Below are positions 38,601 to 48,388 of a stretch of DNA of 64,000 nucleotides, in pieces. The notes under the pieces are model-generated. The model saw only the letters and a program-made list of their open reading frames with translations, ran no database searches and was not told the origin of the DNA. This DNA comes from Mesaphorura yosii (lineage: Eukaryota; Arthropoda; Collembola; Poduromorpha; Tullbergiidae), in NCBI GenBank assembly GCA_009869945.1, contig WIXG01000229.1, positions 62,001-126,000 of the forward strand, read 5' to 3'. The translations under genes were made by a program, and so were the position numbers. The first letter of the stretch is position 1. Every line of letters begins with the position of its first letter.

Positions 38601-41600
38601 GCGCGGATGGCGCCGCCGCCATCGGCGTGGACGCGGCCGTGCCAATTCTGAAGGACGAAGTGATTCAGGACAGACTCACGCTCGTCTCGCTCCGAAACCG
38701 CTCCGAGGGCCTGAAGAAAGAGATGGCCGAGCTCGAGTCGGACATGCGCCAACTGCAGGACGCGCTGGACACCCTCCTTCGAATGCAGACAAGGTCAGTC
38801 ACGATGGAGACTTTAGGAATCAATTATTTAGAGTGCCCGGAGTGCTGCTGGAGTTTTTCCTTGCTCTTGGCTGATTGATCTCTGATTATGATGCCATGAA
38901 TTATAAATTTGTGAATCGCGAACCACGCGTGTTCAAATAACTTGACATGCCTTTGGTTGGTTTTTCCCGTATTTGGCCATGTCTTGGAAAATGGCAATTG
39001 AATTAGGGCATGCAGTCAAGCGTGAGTCGTGACGTTGAATTTGCAGAAGGAATTGACGAGCACGGAAAATTTGTCTGCCATTTTCAAGTCAGAGCTCGAA
39101 CGAGCAACAACGCGACGAGACGAAAATCTTTCCAGTGTGCTGCTGCTTTGCGGTGTGATTCTTGCTTCTTGGTTCTAAATTCTAAAGTGCCGTGCGTGAA
39201 TGTGCAGGAGTCTCGAGTCGAACCTGTTCAACAAGGCGAACGAGCTGCAAGAGGAGATCAGCATGAAGAAATTCGACGTGCGCGTCGGCCAAATGCGGCT
39301 TTCGGCGATGCGAGCTCAGGTAAAACGATTCACGCTTGAACAATTCTTGAATTCAATTAATTCTTGGATCTTGTGGTAATTTCATTAAAAACTCGTACTT
39401 GTGCTTGTACACAGAAGGAACTTTACACAACGAAATCGGAGGCTGGGGCCGCCGGCGGAGGCGCGTTCGGGGGCAGCAGCAGCCAGCTCATGAACAATGT
39501 GGGCGGCGGCGGGGCTAGCGGGGGCGGAGGTGCCGACGGGTCGTCGTCCGGCTACATGTCGTCGAGCTCCAGTTTCATCCGCGACCGGAAAACGCCGCCG
39601 CCACCCTCAACGATGAAATCCAAGTGGCTCAAGGCGTTCCGAAGCCTGAAGTCGTCCCCACCACAGCCGAGCACTCCGCTGAAGGAAATCAAGTAAGTTG
39701 CATGCCCGACCCAATGTGATATGCGATCTAATACGCGAATTTTGCATGGTGAAAGCTTGAAGCTGGAGCCTTGAGCCGAATTTTGTGCGAATTTGCCGTA
39801 CTAATCTCGATTTCTCTTCTTTGCCCCAACTGGCCGTTTGCCGAGGCGAAAAATAAGAGCCAGAACCAAATGTTCCTCGCCGTAACAGCCATAATGATGA
39901 TGAGGTACTAACACACTTGCAGTTTTTGAAATCACCCACACACCCTTCACCTTTTGTGTGATGTGCCCCGTCATCTGTGTAAAGTAGACGTAGAATAGCA
40001 ATTTAGCAATAGTAAAATTGTGCCAATTCCTTTTGTTTTCGATTCTTACGTGCAGAAACAAGTTGATCTACGTTGAAGACAGAGGCGCTTCCTGTCTGTC
40101 ATAGACAGACCAGAGTAGAAAGCACGTCCCATTTTGGTCCACCTGTCAGTTGGGCCTTAATCGTCCTCGTCCTTGTTTTTGTGCCGTGAGAGCAACCCGA
40201 AACTATTGGCTTATGCTTTCTGCCATGCCATGTTTATTTACTTTAACTTAACGGCGACGATTGTTTTCTTATTGCCATTTGTGGACTCGGGCTAACAAAA
40301 CACTTGCAATTTGCTGAGTAAATATTGCCACTGCCCGCCCGCCCGCCTGCCACTTTTGTCCAGCTCTGCTTTCTTTTCCCTTTTGCTGCTTTCTCCGCTC
40401 CGCTCTGTGCTGTGCTGTGCAATGCTCGTTTTTGTCTTTGCGTCCTCAATAATTCAATATTTCCAATTGAAAATATTCATTCGTTCGTCGTTCCGCGTCG
40501 TGAATCGCGATTCTGCGAGTCGTCTTTCGGAGCCTAGCGCGACGCGCTTCAATTAAGAATTTCAATTCCTCAAATAATACGTACGCATTTGAGATCCGCA
40601 TTCGTGTACGTGTATGCCGTCTGCAACTTTTGTCTTGTGCATGAAATTGGATTCTTCGACGAGGATGAAGACGGAAACCGGAATCATTTTTTCTTTCGTA
40701 ATCCTCCAGCAGCTGGCAGATCGTCTTCCTCCTTGCGTGGGTTTAATGAAGCCGCAAGCTGTAGACTCAATAAAGGGTGCAGATCTTCAACTGTCTCTGT
40801 CGTTCGTCGTTTCTACCTACCTTTTCGTCATTTGGGTTTATATTTTCCTCCTTCTTCATTCCATTCATTGTGATCTGAGACTTGCTATGCGGATGCGGCG
40901 AGGAGCAATAATAATAATGGCAGCTGCGGCTCCGAAAGAGAAAGAAATCTCGAAAGACGAAAGACGACACTCGCGATTCGCAAAAACACGACTCATTTAA
41001 TTGAAATCTCTTCTCCTAATTCTTTTCTTCTTCTCCGCGTACAGGAAAAACGGGAAAGAAAAAGATATCAAAGACGGATCATTTCAAATCTTTGAGAATC
41101 ACATCTTTCAAGAGTACACTTACAAGAAAATTACGCCCTGTGATATCTGCTCGCAGATCCTCCGAGGTAAGCACGGCCAAAGTGAATCCCACACTTTAAA
41201 ATGATCCCACAAAGATGGAAAGAAAGTGAAACGAAATTGAACGAACGCTGTCTCGCCTATTTTCTTAAGCGAACAGTTTATTTATCTAATTAATTAAATT
41301 GAGCACTCTGCCACACGGCCACTCTACGCCCGCACAGTGTGGAAATGAAATGGAAAATTAATCGCCAATTACACGAAGTGAAAGTCTGCGCATTTGTTTT
41401 TGAATTTGCCGCCCAGGGCACACAAAGCAAGGAATGCGCTGTCGAATGTGCAAGACGAACGTGCACTTTGACTGCCAGGCCAAAGTGGGAAAGTGTCAGC
41501 CGAAGACGAGGCTCCTCCGCCGCCAAAAGTCGACGTCGGAGCTGGAGACTCGGCTCTCCCAACTGGGCTTGAATGATCCGGACGGGCAGCTGCAGGCGCA

Positions 41601-44600
41601 GCTCCAGGATATGGCCGCACAACAAAGTGAGTTGCTTATGCAAATTAATTGCTAATTTCCTCAATTAATTCTCGAGTAGCATAGTGGTAAATATCCAGTC
41701 CGTGCCGTTTCATGTGTTTCACCCCAATCATTTGTATTCGTCCCCAGGAGGCGGCGAAGACCAGCCCGACATAATCTATCAAGTCCTGAAGCAGGCGACC
41801 GACTTGAAAAGGCCATCCGGGGCAGGAGGGAGTGTGAGCAGCGGCTCTGGCTCTGGAAACGGGTTCCATGGCTCTTCGCAGACAATTTACTCACAGCAGA
41901 CGGATCCATATGGCGGGGCGTACGCCTGTTCGTCTTCTAACGCTGGGCCCGGGCCCTCGATGCAGCATCGACGGTCGAACCCGACCGTGAACGTGATCGG
42001 GAATTCGGGGACCAGCCACTCGGGGACGAGCACGCCGGCACTCGCCGCAGCCCAGGCGGCCGCATTTCACCCCTCGTCGTCAGGTAAGCCGAATACTTGT
42101 TGCCCACGTTCACTGATCCATGGAAAAGCTAATCTTTCTTATCCCGAATTCATGTGAATCATCTCATCTGATTACTGATTTATTTATTCGCAATTCGCTG
42201 ATAAGGTGAAGGTCCCCCGAAACAGATGCAGAGTCAAAGACGAGATAGTTACGCGAGTGGCAAAAGCCTATCGGCAGACGCAGATGGATCGCCGGGCGTA
42301 GGCGACGGCGGTGCCTTGTCCATGTCGCCACCGCCAAGAGCCATTTCACTACCTTCCACTCAAAGTACAGCAGTCTAGATACCTCAGCCTCAGCCGATTG
42401 CTGATAAGAGTGCTGCTGTAGAGTAGAGTAGCCAATTTGCAATGCAATTTTAGTACCTGATCTTGATCTTATCCTGGGTTTTGAGTTCTGATTGGTTAAC
42501 TCGCACTTTTACTCTTATTTAACAGCAGACCGAGTTGATAGTTGATTGATTGCAATGGCTAACTGGCTATTTAAACTGATAACGAACGCTGCCTCCGCCA
42601 CCCCGCTACTGCTGCTCGCTGAGCTGATTGGTTTGTAGAACTTGGATTGAATTTGAATTTTCCCACGATACGATTTTTTCGAGTGACCGTAGAACTTTTA
42701 CAGGCTTGCGAATTTTTGGACAATTCCATGCAATTTTCCAAATAAACCGCTTTTGGGCCTTGGCATTTGGTCACTGACCATTGATTTTCGATTTTGTAGT
42801 GCAGTTTTTGACAGCCGCATTAACCCAATTAAGCTGAAAGCTACTTTTGAATTTGACCCCGTGCCGTGCCTTGTCGTGGCCCACTGACATTTAATGTTCT
42901 GTGTTGTGCAGCACCCCACAGTCCACGACGAAGGAAGCTGGATTTACGGATGAAAAGTTTCTCGCTGGACTCGCCAGAGTCCACCGAACACGCACAGCGG
43001 AGGCGCTACAATAACAATCAAGGAAGCCAGCCTCAGAGCCACTCCACGTCGCACAGTCAATGTAAAGTCAATACAAATTCATACAAATCTTCATTTTCGT
43101 CTTCACTTCCTTATTAAATCTTGTTCTCTTGACCTTCAATCTTGTAATTCTTGTAAACTCATAACTTTCATCTTTCTCTCCACTCACTTTCACTTTCACT
43201 TCATCTTTCACGTACTTTCTTTGCTTCCGTGCGCAGTCGTAAGTTTTGTACCGTAGCCCGTGCCATTTTGCTGCTGCATTTCTCCGTGTCTCTGAGTCAT
43301 TGTCCAATTAGATTTTAGCAATTCGCAATTCGCATGCACTCATCGTAGTCCATCGCATCTTGCATGCAAGCACCGCATCCGCAATTCGTATCTCGTAGAC
43401 GATCACAATCAGTAATTAATGAAGGCCGTCTGCATTCTTCAGCTCGTCGGCCGTTATCGAGATGAGAATCCACTTTGCCCTGCCGTGCCGGACCAGTAAT
43501 TGAATTCGTAATGCGAATGGCAATGGCAGTCTGCGATTTGCCATTGCGAAAAAGAAATGAGAAAGAAAGTGGAAAGGCAATAAGCTGGCTGACCTGCAAT
43601 TTATGTTACAGTTACCGTTTTGTAATCCCATCACGAAATTCCGTACTGTCCTTGGAACACGTTACACGTTCGCGTGCCAGGCGCTCCTACGCTGGAGCTG
43701 CCTCATCTCATTGTAATTGCAGCGCTATTGCAGTCGTGAATCTGTGCTCTGGGTCCTGAAACAATCAATAATGCCTTACGCCTTCTTTCACCGAAACCGA
43801 AACATGTTACACGACCGACGGATTACGTGAACCGTGCTTAGTGCTTACCGTGACGGCGGTGACGTGCGATTAATCATAATTTATCCTGATACGTCAAATT
43901 GCTCGAATAATACAGGGATTCGGAAACCGGAAGCCAAACCCAAATCGACTGAATGACTTCCGCATCCGCCGTACCATCCGCACGTGCCGTCGGTGTCTGT
44001 GTCGTAGCCTTTTTGCGTTAAATGTTGTGTCTGTGTTGTGTCAGTCAATCTAGTAATTACAGGCGCCGTTTTCTTGCTGTGCTCGTTAGTCAATCGCCGT
44101 TAGATAATTGTCTTGTTTTTGCAAGTCGGCTTTGGCGGAATCTCCACGAACCGAAAGTCTTTGCTCGTTGCACTGCACTGCCTTCGTCTTATGCTAATTT
44201 CTGGCTCATTTGGGAGCCTATTGCTTTGACTCTTCTCTGTCTCTTTCTCTTTGTCCTTGATCTAAGCAAATATTTAATTCACTGATCGCCGCGCCAGACT
44301 TCGACTACCTGAATGCTAATGCTAACTTGATCTCTGATCTGATGGTGCTTTCTGATGCTGCCGATGCTCTCTTTCTTGACCCCATTCTAGACATGGCCAA
44401 TATTCTGCTTTCCCACTGCTTTCGCAACCCGGCGTACTCATATCGCTACCGCTATCAGTCTACTTCTCTCAATTCCTTTGGTATTCACGATTATTACTAC
44501 TTCTCTTCTTCAAATACCAGCTTGCATTTTGTGTTTTGTGCCAGGAACGGCGCCCGTATTCGTATTTGTCCACTGTTTAGTCTTAGCGAGTACTTTAGTC

Positions 44601-45678
44601 TTTTCGCATGATTTGCACATCTGAAACCCGCGTAGATTTAAATTCTGTAGCTTAATTAGCTTAATTTAGAGGGAGCATGAGTTTGGCGTCAATTTTGAAT
44701 AGTTTAGCGAATGTCCGCTAACTTTTGTGTCGTGTCGTGTCAGATCGCGTGACTAAATTCTGCGTACTGTGGCCTGTGCCTGTAATCAGTAATTAATTAT
44801 AACCTCTGTGATTGCTACTCTTTTCAATTAACCGATTCTCTGACTTGACTTTCTCTTTGTCTGCTTGATCCTGTGCGTTATCAGCTGTTGTTAATGTGTG
44901 TACTTCTCCTTCGCAGCTCCATCGAGCCCGGTCCATAACCGCCGCGGGCTGCTGACGGCACGCAACGTCCGTATGAGCTCCGTCGAGCTCCCGGACGAGA
45001 ACGATAAATCACTCAGCTCGGCTTCAACGTCCCCGTGTCCGTCTCCGGTAAGCCACCACGTAGTACACGTCACGTCATGTCACGTTAGTAACTAATTATT
45101 GTGCCTCTTCCGTAGCAAAAGCCCCATCGTCTGCTTCCGACCAACTTGTACGTGGTGCTCTACATGTTCAAGGCACGACATCCGGACGAATTGGACCTGA
45201 AGTAAGAATCGCACGTGAAGGCTAGGCGAAATCCGCACTAAATTAATGATCTCTTATCTCTATCTCCTGTCTCTGTCACAGAGCCGGATACAAAGTCACT
45301 GTGACGGACACAACCGACCCCGACTGGTGGCAGGGCAAGTGTCTGGGCCGCATCGGCTACTTTCCCTCAAAATACGTGACCAAACTCCACCCGGGCGAGA
45401 AACCGCTGCAGGTCACACACAACTTGCAGGTGACAGACGGCGCCGAGAACGGGTTGAAATTGCTAAGAGATCAGGTAAGCGTAACCGTAGTTGGTTTCAC
45501 TCTTCACTCTTTTGAATTTGAATATTGCCGCCAAACATACATCAATATAATAATGTCCTTGTCCTTTGCTTCCCAGATAGTCATTCAAATCGGCGAGGAG
45601 CTGGACGGAATGGTGACGATTCGGAACGGAGAAAATAAGCAAGGCGTGTGTCCGCTGAGGTACCTGCAGGAAGTGTGA
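17621..45678 (+). CDS. F-BAR-like, C1 and SH3 domain protein (STAC-type C-terminus)
   Basis: Exons: 17621-19097, 30036-30144, 31319-31424, 31524-31640, 33219-33383, 34584-34664, 38441-38793, 39208-39319, 39415-39692, 41045-41166, 41417-41626, 41748-42083, 42206-42364, 42912-43061, 44917-45047, 45116-45201, 45282-45474, 45577-45678. Phases agree throughout; 1428 aa. Residues 1-485 are disordered with a Gly/Ala-rich block near 390-465. Residues about 490-840 are a helical F-BAR/FCH-like module (SDFTQQLSQIHEQHSVELQ, LVENFRKRNGEIRKERPP, coiled coil MAELESDMRQLQDALDTL). A Gly/Ser linker leads to a C1 zinc finger with all eight ligands (H952, C965, C968, C982, C985, H990, C993, C1000). A Ser-rich region is followed by an SH3 domain (about 1305-1370: LYVVLYMFKARHPDELDL, DWWQGK, GYFPSKYV) and a degenerate second SH3 (GVCPLRYLQEV), as in STAC adaptors of calcium channels. 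It is cytoplasmic or membrane-associated. The start ATG is the first in frame, but upstream exons are possible. Confidence 0.88.
19098..26189. other. Intron 1 of the F-BAR/C1/SH3 gene, left part
   Basis: The donor at 19098 is gtaagt and the acceptor is at 30035, giving a 10.9-kb intron. Many ORFs of 60-160 codons occur on both strands, none with domain motifs. A TATATAAAAG at about 23727 has no gene attached to it. Nothing else is supported. Confidence 0.5.
26190..26346 (-). CDS. Possible orphan coding exon inside intron 1 (weak candidate)
   Basis: On the minus strand an acttcag acceptor before 26346 and a gtaagt donor after 26190 frame an open, exon-sized segment. It encodes a basic stretch (RARLEVLRRRAQKLPRQ) followed by a more hydrophobic one (FIYQTSASINNILFDIY). 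Codon use is more G/C-ending than in its surroundings. No flanking exons were found, so the host transcript is unknown and chance cannot be excluded. Confidence 0.2.
27922..27958. repeat. Two-copy 19-bp repeat with GACGTGACGCGC core
   Basis: GACGTGACGCGCACCCGC at 27922 is repeated with one base change from 27941. Each copy contains a TGACGTGA-like or GACGTGAC element similar to an ATF/CREB half-site. It is short and may be a chance tandem duplication. Confidence 0.35.
28867..28880. repeat. (CG)7 dinucleotide run
   Basis: Seven uninterrupted CG units. Survival of such a run suggests little methylation-driven CpG loss in this genome. Confidence 0.8.
31500..31505 (-). terminator. Likely poly(A) signal of the antisense nested gene
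   Basis: AATAAA on the minus strand, 159 nt beyond the stop of the nested gene at 31664. Between them lies the whole host exon 31524-31640, so the predicted 3' UTR is antisense to that exon. I saw no closer AATAAA or ATTAAA. Confidence 0.5.
31664..32751 (-). CDS. Nested gene: secreted Gly/Tyr/His-rich protein
   Basis: Minus-strand exons 32751-32667, 32565-31996 and 31926-31664 join in phases 1 and 1, giving 305 aa ending in RASFYK. It lies wholly within the intron of the F-BAR/C1/SH3 gene between 31640 and 33219, antisense to the host. Residues about 1-40 form an Ala-rich signal peptide (TATAAAAAVIISVCLILPFS) that is only complete after splicing. A tribasic-like RTRRE follows. The central 170 residues are low complexity, rich in Gly, Tyr, His, Lys and Ala (HGYGYGDHETYGS, GNSVYGHGYGHKPG), as in cuticle or other extracellular matrix proteins. 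The last 45 residues are less repetitive and may be the functional end (SAADRAAALRAVHEIHELDR, YNFGLGEGG). There are no cysteines in the mature chain apart from the leader. A TATA box sits at 32849-32856. Matrix or cuticle function is inferred from composition only. Confidence 0.75.
32849..32856 (-). promoter_or_regulatory. TATA box of the nested secreted-protein gene
   Basis: TATAAATA on the minus strand, 98 nt upstream of the ATG at 32751, so an initiation site near 32820 would give a short 5' UTR. It shows that the nested gene can have its own promoter inside the host intron. Confidence 0.55.
33384..34583. other. Host intron with an antisense ORF
   Basis: Intron of the F-BAR/C1/SH3 gene. 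The only item worth noting is the minus-strand ORF at 33565-34029, listed separately. Confidence 0.5.
33565..34029 (-). CDS. Possible intronic antisense secreted protein, 154 aa (weak candidate)
   Basis: ATG at 34029-34027; the frame is open for 154 codons to TGA, and also open for about 58 codons upstream. The first 18 residues (MFKLRVLCLFGLITCANA) look like a textbook signal peptide with an AxA cleavage site. The mature part holds about ten cysteines, including an LCC and a CTPHC, with no recognised domain. It lies inside a host intron and has no obvious promoter. Part of the leader overlaps a CCTGC/GCAGG simple repeat, which lowers confidence. Confidence 0.22.
   Translation of the reverse strand: MFKLRVLCLFGLITCANAGRQARANFSRARWKVKSVSSNKFHFLAMLVCGTLSSHELQARVHFMGFDGCFPLRTWKMHGNISRSIRLCCTAAQELPQFHSGSTNAFVYACHVIVSITKHEINLYYTFTCTPHCNFGVWRKSIHFHNTNAIISCL
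34665..38440. other. 3.8-kb intron of the F-BAR/C1/SH3 gene
   Basis: No supported gene. ORFs such as 36959-37297 (+) and 36442-36879 (-) have no family motifs. A hairpin-like inverted repeat CGGATCA...TGATCCG lies at 37902-37920. Pyrimidine-rich tracts occur near 36080-36130. Confidence 0.5.
38794..39207. other. Short intron of the F-BAR/C1/SH3 gene
   Basis: Between the coiled-coil exon and the next helical exon; nothing else seen. Confidence 0.6.
39693..41044. other. Intron before the C1-domain exons
   Basis: Separates the Gly/Ser linker exon from the first C1 exon. ORFs at 40311-41000 are pyrimidine-rich on + and have no motif; judged non-coding. Confidence 0.5.
42206..42364 (+). other. 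Likely cassette exon of the F-BAR/C1/SH3 gene
   Basis: This 159-nt segment sits between a gataag acceptor and a GTACAG donor and is flanked by phase-1 junctions on both sides, so including or skipping it keeps frame. It encodes a Ser/Pro-rich 53-residue insert (QMQSQRRDSYASGKSLSAD). If the weak GTACAG donor is not used, the frame reaches TAG 21 nt further on, giving a protein that keeps C1 but loses both SH3 domains. Confidence 0.55.
43062..44916. other. Intron before the SH3 exons
   Basis: About 1.85 kb. One open frame, 44298-44611, follows a cag acceptor in matching phase and could be an alternative terminal exon, but its A/T-ending codons and weak pyrimidine tract argue against it. Otherwise nothing is recognised. 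Confidence 0.45.
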
Positions 45679-47267
45679 CTTTGGGCAGCGGACGTCGGAG
45701 CCGTTGACATCGAAAGGAGTCGATGAATTAAATACGAAATACGAGATGATTCCTAATCAGATACTACGTAGGTAGGTCGTTGTCGTTATCATGATCAATG
45801 TCAGTTGAGCTTTACTTTACCAGGCCAAAGATCGCGTTGTTGCGTAACACAAACGTAATTGAAAATTGTAATTTGAAACTGCGCGCTTCATTAGCTGTCT
45901 ATGTCTACTATTTCATTGGGTGCTGTAAAATGTACGCTTGGAACACAATTACGAATTACGACCACCACGGAACAATGAGTGCTATTAGAAATGGAACAAA
46001 ATGTACCTCGTAAATAACTTTACATGTCTTATCTCTTATCTCGGATACCTGCAACACGTGCTGCTATGCTACGCTTTAATTGTCTATATCTAAATATCTA
46101 TATACTTGATGTACTCATATGACCATGTAGACTATATTTATCTATGACAGGATCCTAACTACACACAAAGAGTATATTTAGAATCCGAATATAAAACCCT
46201 ATGCCTATTTATTTAGAGCGATGAGTGACAAACTCGTCACGTCAATTAATTGAAACAATGAATTTGTGTTTCGTTATCGTGAATTAGTAAATTAGAATTT
46301 TAGTTTATGGAAAACTAGCGGAAGCGGGAACTTACGAATAAATTAATTTACGATTTGTTTGTGTAATTACAACTTTATTGCTCACAACCTTTTGGACTCA
46401 CTTTTACACGAAATTTAAGTTTCAGTTTCGGGGCTTCACGCCTGCAAGCTCCCAATGGCAACATTGTCCGCGCGAAGCCGCACAGCACAACACACGCTCG
46501 TTTCATAAGATGTGGAGTATTTCTCGTCCTTTATATTATTAATTGTAATCTCTCTCTCTCTCGCCGCACGCTTCTCGTCACCAAAATCGCAGTCAATTCA
46601 GCCACCGGCCTTCGAATTAACGTGGCGCAGCGCTTCATTTCCGAGCCTGAAACCCACGCCAGCCACTAGGTACGCCAATTTTGGCATTTTCGCGCATGCA
46701 GTCCCTTGTTCCTGAAAGTTGCGTCACCGCGCACACACCATTGTTTAAAGCAGAGCTGAGACCAAGTCCTTCCTTACCTCATTTGCATTATCTTTAGAGT
46801 TAATCTTTCTCATCATCCAGTCTTTCCGAGTAGAAAACGAGTCCACAAGCACAGAAGAACATTCTTATTAGAATTTAAGTCCAATGATCCTCGTTCTTAC
46901 CAGACAGAGTACAATTATTTAAAATCGAGTCAAATTCAGTCTTTTGAGCTCAAGCGTGCATCGATTTCGAGCACAAAAGAAATGCACATACGAGTCCTTT
47001 GCCCCTGCCTGAGTTCGTTTGTTGTTGTATAGATCCTTATCGCATTTCGCGTGCGATTCGATACTGAAAGCGAAATTGTCAAAACAAAAGCCTTGCTTTG
47101 GTATATATAGTATCGACAAGTTAGAAAAGGAATCCTCGACGGAGTAGGAAGCAAAATGAGACCCGACAAGAGATAGTGGTTTAAAGGAACTCCCGCACTT
47201 CCTCAATCCAAAAGCCTGATAAAGTAGTAATTTCTGAAATAACGTTTCATTATTTTTCTTTATATAG
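45679..47267. other. 3' UTR of the F-BAR/C1/SH3 gene and following gap
   Basis: An AATAAA at 46337-46342 is the first canonical poly(A) signal after the stop and would give a 3' UTR of about 680 nt. A minus-strand AATAAA lies close by at about 46374-46379, with no assigned gene. A short (CT)n run occurs near 46549-46563. The ORF at 46512-46715 lacks an ATG. Confidence 0.45.
46337..46342 (+). terminator. Poly(A) signal of the F-BAR/C1/SH3 gene
   Basis: AATAAA, 659 nt after the TGA at 45676-45678, the first canonical signal on this strand. Confidence 0.45.
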
Positions 47268-48388
47268 ATGTCCGACATCAGCAGTCACAGCTCCGACCTC
47301 GACAATCCAGACTTAATCGACGACTATTTTAAGGACGGAAGATGGGGAAATGTTTTAGACGAGAACGAACCGGGAGCATGCAGAATCATCAGACCCCTAC
47401 CTCCAGTTCCCTCTAACACCGCTGATTCTAATGTTTTCCTATGGAGATTGATGTGGCCCCTGTAAACCAGAAGTCGTTCGAAGTGCTCTTTGGTCGTCGT
47501 ATTCTCGAGAAGAATGGTTTTTCTTTTGCCCAATCAAACCCTAAAGCTGATTATGCCCGTAGAGCCTTTGATAATTCGTCAAGGAACTCTTGGTTTTGGA
47601 GCCTTTCTTGGCTTGTCCCCTCCGAAGCGCCGCGAAAAAATTGGTATTGTCCCGCAACCCCCGAGGTGTTGTCTCCTGAAGCTGAGTTGAGTTTGCTGGA
47701 AGAAGCCCTTGAGGATGTGCACGTGTCCTCAGAGGAAGAAGCCTGGTTGCTAACGCCTGATAGACCGTCTATGCGAACTTACAATGCTGTTCCTCCTCCC
47801 GAAACTTTAGCCAAACCCCAGCCTGCTCCTATTAAGCCAATTCCCCGTCCCAAAACTCCTTTTCACCCGTACTATCGTCCACTTTCTATTAATTATCGTT
47901 TCCAACCTCCTCGTTCCAATTTCAATGAAGTTCCTCACATGTTTGACAAGACTCCCTCTCGTTATCCTAATCCCACTGAAAGAGTAGCCAGACGTCATGT
48001 TGAGAAGCCTCAGAGTATTCGTGATCCAGAAGCTTCTGAACTTGATTTTGATTTCCGGGGCGGCTGCGGATGCAAATTTTGCGGACTTCAGAAGGCGCAG
48101 GACGTTGACCTGCGACCGAGCAGCGTGCGCCGTCAGCGAATCGTAGACGGCTTGCGATCGCTGGGCGGCCCGAGGAGCCTTGCCGGCGTCGGCGGTTCGG
48201 GTGAGTCTGGTGGTGGCTTCAGACGTGTCTTCTTTCATGGAAACGAGAATATTTACACGTGGCTTGAGGTTGGCGCGAAGGATTTGAACGAGGCCTGGTT
48301 CCAGTTTTGGTGCGCTTGCGATGGCCAGGCCGGAGCAGGTCGGGTCAGGGAGATGGCCATGATTACAAAGGGAAAGAATGACTTTTGA
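47268..48388 (+). other. Unrecognised ORF pair with a frame change (broken or overlapping gene)
   Basis: ORF 1 (47268-47465) starts with ATG directly after a strong ttctttatatag acceptor-like tract and encodes an acidic peptide ending in a Pro-rich part (RPLPPVPSNTADS). ORF 2 (47441-48388) overlaps it by 25 nt in the -1 frame, starts with its own ATG and encodes 315 aa: a Trp-rich stretch, an acidic helix (EAELSLLEEALEDVHVSSEE), a Pro-rich region (KPQPAPIKPIPRPKTPFHPY) and GCGCKFCG. Codons are mainly A/T-ending until about 48056 and then become G/C-ending. A GGTTCGG/gtgagt donor-like site at about 48200 could end an exon there. No known domain was recognised. It may be a host exon with a frame error, an overlapping-frame gene, or a fragment of a mobile or viral element; nothing seen proves any of these. 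Confidence 0.35.

Noticed and set aside
46512..46715. Signal-peptide-like ORF after the F-BAR/C1/SH3 gene
   Set aside because: No ATG in this frame; the hydrophobic run comes from a CT-rich microsatellite.
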